Shown here piece after piece: positions 1-7,109 of a DNA stretch of 10,862 bases (the first letter of the stretch is position 1; each line of letters starts with the position of its first letter). The stretch comes from Quadrisphaera sp. Lineage in GTDB: Bacteria; Actinomycetota; Actinomycetes; Actinomycetales; Quadrisphaeraceae. The notes beneath the pieces are model-generated. The model did no database searches and had not been told where the DNA came from. It saw only the letters and a list, made by a program, of their open reading frames with translations. Both the position numbers and the translations under genes were made by a program. The stretch spans positions 1 through 10,862 of the forward strand of contig JARIBR010000002.1 in NCBI GenBank assembly GCA_029258695.1. The letters run 5' to 3'.

Positions 1-473
1 ACGTCTCGGTCCTCTACGCCGCGGAGGACTTCGAGGGAGCGGTCTCGGAGACGGTCTTCCACGACGTCCCCGTCCGGGGTGACCAGAGGGGCCCTCGTCT
101 GCGCTTGCGGGACAGGGTGGCGACCACTATCGAGGTCCGGCGGTCATTGAGGTTGGTGAACCTTACGAGCCGCGGGTTGAGCAAGCTCGAGGTGGCCCGC
201 ACGGAGCTCATCGAGTCCGACCCGAAGGCGTACCCGACCACCGCGTCGTGGGCTCGAGCGCTCCACGACTCACCGACGGCTCCCGACGGCCTGCTGTGGG
301 TCTCGAGGCAGCACGACACGTCGGTCTGCGTCGTGCTGTTCGGCGGACGCGTGGACCAGGACGACGTCCAGCCGGTCCCCGGTCTCGTCCCGGTGCCGCT
401 CTACGCCGGTGACGGTTACGAGCGCGTGGCGCAGATGGCCCACGAGGCAGGCATCACGCTGACCGAGCGCTGA
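1..473 (+). CDS. RES-domain protein (NAD+ phosphorylase toxin family), 5'-truncated by the window edge
   Basis: The reading frame is open from the first complete codon at position 3 to TGA at 471-473, giving 156 residues; the real start lies outside the window. The fragment begins inside a RES fold. V-L-Y-A-A-E-D at residues 3-9 is followed by E16, so Y5 and E16 have the 11-residue spacing of the conserved Tyr/Glu pair of RES toxins. It continues with the RRSLRLVNL strand (46-54), a YPTTASWARALH block (77-88), and GLLWVSRQHD...VVLFG (96-114) containing the conserved Ser-Arg. Known family members (MbcT, ParT, Res) degrade or modify NAD+ or a related substrate and are usually paired with a Xre/MbcA/ParS antitoxin encoded just upstream, here outside the window. 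The conserved Arg expected before the Tyr is also outside. The internal ATG at 105 is not credible as the start because homology begins before it. Family assignment is fairly firm; toxin activity is inferred. Confidence 0.8.
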   Translation, partial: VSVLYAAEDFEGAVSETVFHDVPVRGDQRGPRLRLRDRVATTIEVRRSLRLVNLTSRGLSKLEVARTELIESDPKAYPTTASWARALHDSPTAPDGLLWVSRQHDTSVCVVLFGGRVDQDDVQPVPGLVPVPLYAGDGYERVAQMAHEAGITLTER

Positions 474-496
474 CCGTCCCCCGGTGCGGGAGGTCA
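471..496 (+). terminator. Candidate hairpin terminator of the RES gene
   Basis: The arms TGACC (471-475) and GGTCA (492-496) are perfect complements, and CCC (478-480) can pair with GGG (488-490) inside them. The hairpin starts on the RES stop codon and has no T-tract, as is common in high-GC actinobacteria. It could also act on converging mnh transcripts. The stem is short and imperfect, so this is tentative. Confidence 0.3.
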
Positions 497-509
497 CCCG
501 CCCGCGGCG

Positions 510-950
510 TCAGCCCGTCGAGCGGGGACCTGGCGCGTCGCCCGTCGGCGTGTCGAGCTCGCGAGGTCCCCGCTCGACGTGACCCGCGCCGCGCACCGGG
601 TCCTCCGGGGCGTGGAGGACGCCGCTGAGGTCGTCGACCTCGAGCTGGGAGGTCGCCGCCGCGCCCGTGCGGAAGGCGGCTCGCGCCAGCAGGTGCGTGG
701 CCACCGGCACGGTCATCACCTGGAAGACGGCGACGAGGACGAGCGCCAGGACCGCCGGCCACCCCACCTGCAGCGCCGCGGCGAAGAGCATCACGAGCAG
801 ACCAAAGGCCTGGGGCTTGGAACCGGCGTGCATGCGCGAGAGCAGGTCCGGGAAGCGCACCAGGCCGATCCCGGCGGACAGCGTCAGCAACCCCCCGACC
901 ACCAGGAACACCGCCGAGGCGACGTCGGCCACGGTCTCCACCGTGCTCAC
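510..950 (-). CDS. mnhG: Mrp Na+/H+ antiporter subunit G (MnhG/MrpG)
   Basis: This 146-residue small membrane subunit belongs to the Mrp-type cation/proton antiporter. The MnhG signature GLVRFPDLLSRMHAGSKPQ lies at residues 29-47, after a first membrane segment (about 11-30). Two more membrane segments follow (about 48-62 and 66-84), ending in TVPVATHLLARAA (80-92). The start is GTG (948-950), overlapping the mnhF stop by 4 nt. It is the last gene of the operon. The conserved domain ends near residue 95; the remaining 50 or so residues are a polar, Gly/Pro/Arg-rich tail with no recognisable motif. Residues about 124-145 are encoded by a large inverted repeat, so the tail may be read-through into what was once non-coding terminator sequence. 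MrpG is thought to be structural rather than ion-conducting. Confidence 0.95.
   Translation of the reverse strand: MSTVETVADVASAVFLVVGGLLTLSAGIGLVRFPDLLSRMHAGSKPQAFGLLVMLFAAALQVGWPAVLALVLVAVFQVMTVPVATHLLARAAFRTGAAATSQLEVDDLSGVLHAPEDPVRGAGHVERGPRELDTPTGDAPGPRSTG
516..579. terminator. Perfect 16-bp inverted repeat inside the 3' end of mnhG, probable operon (possibly bidirectional) terminator
   Basis: The left arm 516-531 (CGTCGAGCGGGGACCT) is the exact reverse complement of the right arm 564-579, with a 32-bp spacer. After one G/G mismatch, 533-535 can pair with 560-562, and the spacer also holds the palindrome CGAGCTCG (554-561). The structure sits 43 bp beyond the RES stop and just inside the mnhG stop, between two convergent genes, which is where a shared terminator is expected. 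There is no T-tract. It could instead be one copy of a dispersed REP-like palindrome; that needs genome-wide comparison. Confidence 0.55.
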
Positions 951-1225
951 CCCTCTTCCCGGTCGCTGCGGCCCAGGAAGCGCGCGACGGTGGACGAGCT
1001 GATGAAGCCCAGGAGGGCCAGGACGAGGAGCACGGGCACGAAGGTCTCGTCACCGCTGACCGTCATGGCCACGACCACCGCGCACATGAAGGCGGTGACC
1101 ACCACGTCCGAGGCGACGGCGCGGTCCGGGCTCGCGGGGCCGCGGACCAGGGCGACCACGGCGAGGACCGCCCCGGCGGCGACGAGCGCGAGCGCGAGCA
1201 CGCCGCTGACCTCGAGGACGCTCAT
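947..1225 (-). CDS. mnhF: Mrp Na+/H+ antiporter subunit F (MnhF/MrpF)
   Basis: This 92-residue subunit has three predicted membrane segments (about 5-27, 36-56 and 60-80). The family-defining motif RGPASPDRAVASD (28-40) contains the conserved Asp (D34) after the first helix; in characterised Mrp complexes this small subunit contributes to the ion pathway beside MrpA. The ATG start (1223-1225) overlaps the mnhE stop by 4 nt (ATGA). This start gives the normal family length, and the frame upstream of it is only a shadow of mnhE. At the 3' end it overlaps mnhG by 4 nt. The charged C-terminus ends in LGRSDREEG. Confidence 0.95.
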   Translation of the reverse strand: MSVLEVSGVLALALVAAGAVLAVVALVRGPASPDRAVASDVVVTAFMCAVVVAMTVSGDETFVPVLLVLALLGFISSSTVARFLGRSDREEG

Positions 1226-1778
1226 GGCGCGGTGCACCTCTCCCGGTCGGCCGCCGACCCCAGCGCCTCGGCGACGCGGTGCTCGATCATCGCCACCTGC
1301 TCGCGGGCCGCGTCCCCGGGGTCGTGGGCGCCCAGCGCGTGCACGTACAACGTCGAGGACGGGCGGTCGAGGTCCACGAGGAGGCTCCCGGGGAGCAGCG
1401 TGATGATCATGGAGGTCGTCACGGACACCACGTCGGAGTCGGTGCGCAGCCGCACGGCCACCACGCTCGTGGCCGGCGGGGGACCCGGGCGCACGGTCAG
1501 CCAGGCGATCTGGGCGCTGGCCCGAGCCATCTCCCCGAGGACGCGCGCGATGAGCAGCAGCATCCCGACCGGGTGGAGCGTGGCGTCCCGCGGCAGCGCC
1601 GACGCGGGGAAGACCAGGCGCAGCGCCGTGGCCACCAGCACGGCGCTGAGCACGGAGGCCACGGTGAACGAGCCGAGCAGGACCAGGTACACGAGGACCA
1701 TCGCCGTGAGCATCGGCCACTCGTGCCGGAACACCAGAGCCTGTCGGCTGCCCGTCGGCTGCTCGCCCTGCGTCGTGC

Positions 1779-1782
<4 letters not shown>
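1222..1782 (-). CDS. mnhE: Mrp Na+/H+ antiporter subunit E (MnhE/MrpE)
   Basis: This 186-residue MNHE-family protein has two predicted membrane helices near the N-terminus (about 23-36 and 38-58), and possibly a third shorter one around 70-82. A soluble C-terminal domain follows, with the family hallmark ITLLPGSLLVDLD (127-139) and then LYVHALGAHDP (145-155). MrpE is needed for assembly or full activity of the antiporter in studied species. The start is GTG (1780-1782), overlapping the mnhD stop by 4 nt (GTGA). The first 15 or so residues are hydrophilic and not conserved in the family. The C-terminal residues about 157-182 look helical (EQVAMIEHRVAEALG). Confidence 0.95.
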
Positions 1783-3382
<1,600 letters not shown>

Positions 3383-3386
<4 letters not shown>

Positions 3387-3742
3387 AGGTCGGCGTTCCC
3401 GCGGACGCGACGGTCCTCGTCGTCGTCCTCGATGACGTCGTCCCCGGACAGACGGCTGCGCCGGTAGACCACGGCGAGCAGGAACGTCGAGATGGCGAGG
3501 GTGATGACGATGGCGGTGAGCACCATGGCCTGCGGCAGGGGATCGCTCATGGCGCCCTCCCCGCCCTCCACGATCGGGGGGCGACCCGCCGGCCCGGCCG
3601 CGGAGAGGAGCAGCAGGTTCACCCCGTTGCCGAGGAGCACCACCCCGAGGACCACGCGGCTGAGGTGGCGCGTGGTCATGAGGTAGACGCCGGTGGCGAC
3701 GACGACGCCGATGACGAGGGGGAGCACCACCGTGGGGGTCAT
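3383..3742 (-). CDS. mnhC: Mrp Na+/H+ antiporter subunit C (MnhC/MrpC), NuoK-like
   Basis: This 119-residue subunit is homologous to NuoK of complex I, with three membrane helices (about 4-21, 29-48 and 72-93). The conserved helix-2 segment LGVVLLGNGVNLLLL (32-46) and the signature DPLPQAMVLTAIVI (67-80) are both present. The ATG start (3740-3742) overlaps the mnhA stop by 4 nt. The C-terminus is strikingly acidic (DDVIEDDDED, 101-110) and then basic, and is probably cytoplasmic. Length and all motifs are normal for the family. Confidence 0.96.
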
Positions 3743-6700
3743 GGGAGCGCCTCCGCCCGCGGCGGGGACGAGCCCGCCGGCGCGTCGTCGGGGCGCTGCT
3801 CGGCGTCACGGGCGGCGATGCGGTCGACCTCGGCGCCCAGGCTGCGCAGCACGTCGAGCACCAGCCCGACGACGATGAGGTAGACGCCGATGTCGAAGAA
3901 GGTCGCGGTGACGACCTTGACGTCGCCCAGCAGCGGCAGGTCACCCTGGAGGACGGCGCTCTGGAAGACCGTGCCGCCGACCAGCGCGGGCACCAGGGCC
4001 GCGAGCGCGGCGAGCGAGAGACCGGTGCCGAGCAGCGCCCCGGGGGTCGCGCGCACGGCCTCACCCAGCTCGTAGCGCCCTCCGGCGACGTAGCGCAGCA
4101 CGAGCGCGAGGCCGGCGACCAGCCCCCCGGCGAAGCCGCCGCCGGGGTGGTCGTGCCCGGAGAAGAGCAGGAACACCGAGAGCACCAGCACGGCGGGGAA
4201 GACCAGGCGCACCACCAGCTCCAGCACCACGGAGCGGCGCTCGACGGGCAGGGTGATGGCCGCCGGCAGCCAGCTCTCGCTGCCGACCGACCGAGGGCCG
4301 TCGACGAGCTCCCGGCGCCCGTCGAGGGCGATCACCTCACCCTCGCCGCCGGACCCCCGCTCGCTCTCGCGGGCCTCGCTCACCCGCGGCGCGCCTCCGG
4401 TGCGCGAGCTGAGGAACACCAGGCTCGCGACCCCGGTCGCGGCGACGACGAGCACGGTGATCTCCCCGAGGGTGTCCCAGGCGCGGATGTCGACGAGGGT
4501 CACGTTGACGACGTTCTCGCCGCCGCCCACCTCGTAGGCCAGCCGCGGGAAGCGCTCCGAGACGGCCGTGGCGGTGCGGGCGCTGAGCGCGACGGCCGAG
4601 CCGGCGGAGAACAGCGCGCCGACCCCCACGGCCACCGCGAGGCGGACACCACGGCGCACCCGCGGTGCGGCGCCGGCCCGCCGGGCCGCAGCACGCTCGG
4701 CCGCGTCGCTGTCACCGACGCTGAAGCGGGTCGGCAGGCGGCGCAGGACGAGGACGAAGGCGACGAGCGTGAGCGTCTCGACGAGGACCTGGGTCAGGGC
4801 GAGGTCCGGCGCCCCGCCGAGCGCGAACAGCCCGGCCAGCCCGTAGCCGCTCGCCCCCACCAGGAGCACGGCGCCGCGGCGGTGCTTCACGCGCGCTGCG
4901 GCGACGGCGGTGACGACGACGACGGCGCCGACCACCGCCTGCAGGGGGTCGTCCCACGGGCGCCAGCGGGTCGGCCAGACCTCGTCGAGGTTGAGCAGCA
5001 GGACCGTCCCGGGGCCGACGACCAGCACCACGAAGATGCCGGCGACGTACTGGGGCAGCGAGCCACGCTGGGTGATCTTCGTGACGCTCTCCGCCAGGGA
5101 GAACAGCCGGCGCAGCGTCCAGACGTAGAACGCGCCGGGCGCGACCAGCGCCAGCAGCCGCTGGGCGGCCATCGTCGAGCCCGCGCGGGCGACGGGCTCG
5201 CGGGCGAGGAAGAGCGCGGCGCCGCCGGCGAGCACCACCGCGGAGGCCAGGAGGGGTACGCCGAGGCCGTGCCACAGCGCCAGGTGGTAGCCCTCGGCGG
5301 CGGGCACGCCGGCGCCGAGGCCTGCCCGGGGCGCCGCGGTGGCCGCGACGCCGCTCGCGGCGGCGTCCACGACCCCGGGCACCAGACCGCCGAGCACGCA
5401 CAGCGCTGCGCCGATGACGGGGGGGACGACGAGCGCTCGGCTCGGGGTCTCCCACGACATCGGCGACTCGAGCGGGCGCGTGGCGAAGGCGCCCCACACG
5501 AAGCGGGCGCTGTAGGCGACGGTCAGGACGGAGCCGAGGACGAAGACGGCGGCGACGAGGGTGTCCACCCCCGTCCCGGGGGGCGAGCCCTCGACCAGGC
5601 CGAGGGTGAACGCCTCGAACGCGGCCTCCTTGGTGACGAAGCCCAGCAGGGGTGGGACCCCGGCCATCGAGGCCGCGGCGGCCACCGCGGCGGCGAGCAG
5701 CCAGGGCGCCTTCCGGGCGAGGCCGGAGAGCCGGCGCAGGTCACGGGTGCCGGCGCTGTGGTCGATCGCGCCGACCACGAGGAAGAGCGTGGACTTGAAC
5801 AGGGCGTGGGCGAGGAGCATGCCGGTGCCGGCGATCGTCGCGGTGCGCCCGCCGGCGCCGAACAGGGCGATCATGAAGCCCAGCTGGCTGACCGTGCCCT
5901 GCGCGAGGACGAGCTTGAGGTCGGTCTGGCGCAGGGCCCGCCACCCGCCGACGAGCATGGTGAGGCACCCGAGGGTGACCGCCAGCACCCGCCAGGTGGG
6001 CACGTCGGCGAAGAGGGGGCTGAAGCGGGCGACGAGGTAGACGCCGGCCTTGACCATCGCGGCGGCGTGGAGGTACGCGCTGACGGGGGTGGGCGCGACC
6101 ATGGCCTTGGGCAGCCAGGCGGTCACCGGGACCAGGGCGGACTTCGTCACCGCCCCGACGAGCACCAGCACCGCGGCCGCGGTGAGCAGCCCGCTGGCCG
6201 GCGGCGGGTCGGCGAGGATGGCCGACAGCCGCGTCGTGCCGCTGAGGTGCCACAGGACCACGAAACCCACGAGCATCGCCAGGCCGCCGAAGGTGGTCAC
6301 CATCAGTGCCTGCAGCGCGGGCCGGCGCTCCTCGCGACCACGGCCCTCCCCGCCGACGAGCAGCCACGAGAGCACGGTCGTCAGCTCCCACGCGACGTAC
6401 AGCAGCAGGAGGTCGTCGGCGAGGACGAGGACGAGCATCACGGCCGCGAACGCGACGAGCATCCACGTGGTGCGGGTGCGGGTGCGCGTCTCCACCCCGG
6501 CCTCGTCGGTGCCCGGCGGGGCGTGGACGCTGAGGTAGCCGGAGGAGTAGACGAGGACCAGCGCGCCGATGCCCGCCACGACGGCCGTCAGGACGATCGA
6601 CAGGGCGTCCAGGCGCAGGGCCAGGGTCAGCCCGAGCTCGGGGACCCACGCCAGCTCCTGCTCGCGCGTGGCCCCGATGCCGTCGCGCGCCACGACGGCG

Positions 6701-6825
6701 ACCAGCCAGACCAGCACGGCCAGCGGCGCCAGCGCGGTGGCGAGCACCCCGCGCGCACCCCAGCGCCGGACCGCGGGGACCGCGAGACCGGCCGCCACGA
6801 GGTGCGCCGTGAGCAAGGCAATCAT
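3739..6825 (-). CDS. mnhA: Mrp Na+/H+ antiporter subunit A fused to subunit B (MnhAB)
   Basis: The product is a 1028-residue, many-helix membrane protein. Residues 1-450 or so are the NuoL-like antiporter module (Proton_antipo_N and _M, PF00662/PF00361), with E147 in YVAWELTTVLSW (143-154), K228 in VGAVTKSALVP (223-233), H253 and K259 in YLHAAAMVKAG (251-261), and H340/K344 in LAHALFKST. Residues about 630-800 carry the MrpA-specific region (PF13244-like), with E683 in LTQVLVETLTL (677-687) and D778, D784 and E788 in LVDIRAWDTLGEITV (777-791). Residues about 865-1000 are the MrpB domain (PF04039): LLFSGHDHPGGGFAGGL (886-902) and FDIGVYLIVVGLVLDVLRSLG (977-997). The ATG at 6823-6825 was chosen because MIALLTAHLVAAG begins the first helix; the 26 residues available upstream are Arg/Pro-rich and unlike the family. 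An AGGG 9 nt upstream may be the ribosome site. First gene of the operon. Expected role: Na+ (or other cation) export driven by proton uptake, for salt and alkali tolerance. Confidence 0.96.
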   Translation of the reverse strand: MIALLTAHLVAAGLAVPAVRRWGARGVLATALAPLAVLVWLVAVVARDGIGATREQELAWVPELGLTLALRLDALSIVLTAVVAGIGALVLVYSSGYLSVHAPPGTDEAGVETRTRTRTTWMLVAFAAVMLVLVLADDLLLLYVAWELTTVLSWLLVGGEGRGREERRPALQALMVTTFGGLAMLVGFVVLWHLSGTTRLSAILADPPPASGLLTAAAVLVLVGAVTKSALVPVTAWLPKAMVAPTPVSAYLHAAAMVKAGVYLVARFSPLFADVPTWRVLAVTLGCLTMLVGGWRALRQTDLKLVLAQGTVSQLGFMIALFGAGGRTATIAGTGMLLAHALFKSTLFLVVGAIDHSAGTRDLRRLSGLARKAPWLLAAAVAAAASMAGVPPLLGFVTKEAAFEAFTLGLVEGSPPGTGVDTLVAAVFVLGSVLTVAYSARFVWGAFATRPLESPMSWETPSRALVVPPVIGAALCVLGGLVPGVVDAAASGVAATAAPRAGLGAGVPAAEGYHLALWHGLGVPLLASAVVLAGGAALFLAREPVARAGSTMAAQRLLALVAPGAFYVWTLRRLFSLAESVTKITQRGSLPQYVAGIFVVLVVGPGTVLLLNLDEVWPTRWRPWDDPLQAVVGAVVVVTAVAAARVKHRRGAVLLVGASGYGLAGLFALGGAPDLALTQVLVETLTLVAFVLVLRRLPTRFSVGDSDAAERAAARRAGAAPRVRRGVRLAVAVGVGALFSAGSAVALSARTATAVSERFPRLAYEVGGGENVVNVTLVDIRAWDTLGEITVLVVAATGVASLVFLSSRTGGAPRVSEARESERGSGGEGEVIALDGRRELVDGPRSVGSESWLPAAITLPVERRSVVLELVVRLVFPAVLVLSVFLLFSGHDHPGGGFAGGLVAGLALVLRYVAGGRYELGEAVRATPGALLGTGLSLAALAALVPALVGGTVFQSAVLQGDLPLLGDVKVVTATFFDIGVYLIVVGLVLDVLRSLGAEVDRIAARDAEQRPDDAPAGSSPPRAEALP
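6469..6486. repeat. Three tandem copies of the hexamer GGTGCG inside mnhA
   Basis: GGTGCG is repeated exactly three times on the plus strand. On the mnhA strand it encodes three Arg-Thr pairs (residues 114-119) in a hydrophilic loop within the NuoL-like module. Loss or gain of a unit would keep frame. Confidence 0.8.
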
Positions 6826-6932
6826 CGAGGCGAACCCTAGGCGTGGTCGGCCGGTGGTGCGCAGCCCGGGCGGATCGCCGGCCTCGCGGACGCCGGGGTG
6901 CACCCGTCCGCGGGTGGTGCCAGGCTGCTCAG
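6826..6932. promoter_or_regulatory. Divergent intergenic region between mnhA and the PspC-domain gene
   Basis: These 107 bp separate two divergent start codons, so they should hold both promoters. For mnhA, the minus strand reads TAGGGT (6839-6834), with 8 nt between it and the ATG. It fits the actinobacterial TAnnnT -10 pattern and would give an almost leaderless transcript, but the AGGG in it could equally be a ribosome site; I see no -35 match. For the PspC gene I see no convincing -10; an AGG (6922-6924) lies 8 nt before its ATG. The octamer GGTGGTGC occurs twice in direct orientation (6853-6860 and 6913-6920). GGGTGCACCC (6896-6905) is a perfect 10-bp palindrome. Confidence 0.4.
6885..6912. 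promoter_or_regulatory. Inverted repeat upstream of the PspC gene, candidate operator
   Basis: The arms CGCGGACG (6885-6892) and CGTCCGCG (6905-6912) are exact reverse complements with a 12-bp spacer. They end 20 bp before the PspC-domain start codon. The position between divergent genes suits a repressor or activator site, but in DNA this GC-rich 8-bp arms can arise by chance. Confidence 0.3.
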
Positions 6933-7109
6933 ATGCTCTCGCGCCCCCGTTCCCACCGGATCATCGCCGGCGTCTGCGCCGGGATCGCCCAGCGTTTCGG
7001 CGTCAGCAGGACGCTGGTGCGCGGCATCTTCATCGCCTCGCTCATCCTTCCCGGGACGCAGGTCCTGGTGTACCTGGTCCTGTGGGTGCTGATGCCCCTG
7101 GAGGACTGA
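6933..7109 (+). CDS. Small PspC-domain membrane protein
   Basis: This 58-residue protein is almost entirely a PspC domain (PF04024). The conserved block HRIIAGVCAGIAQRFGVS (8-25) is followed by TLVRGIFIASLILPGTQVLVYLVLWVLMP (27-55), which includes one membrane helix and the typical terminal Leu/Met-Pro. In enterobacteria PspC works with PspA/PspB in sensing inner-membrane damage. Actinobacteria often carry stand-alone short PspC proteins whose role is less clear, and no pspA or pspB is in view. The ATG at 6933 was chosen because the domain starts directly after it, with AGG 8 nt upstream; the longer in-frame form from 6843 would add 30 Arg-rich residues lying in promoter DNA. Its last 68 bp are antisense to the 3' end of the neighbouring FUSC gene. 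Confidence 0.88.
   Translation: MLSRPRSHRIIAGVCAGIAQRFGVSRTLVRGIFIASLILPGTQVLVYLVLWVLMPLED

Noticed and set aside
105..473. ATG at 105 as the true start of the RES gene
   Set aside because: RES-family sequence (LYAAEDFEGAVSE) is in frame before it, so the gene extends past the left edge.
4147..6840. Very long plus-strand open frame (897 codons) opposite mnhA
   Set aside because: It is rich in His/Asp/Gln/Glu/Arg with no domain, exactly antisense to a well-conserved MrpAB gene. Such frames arise from third-position G/C bias.
6826..6903. Upstream extension of mnhA to a start at 6903
   Set aside because: The 26 extra residues are Pro/Arg-rich and unlike the family, and would fill most of the divergent promoter region. 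The ATG at 6825 directly begins the first membrane helix.
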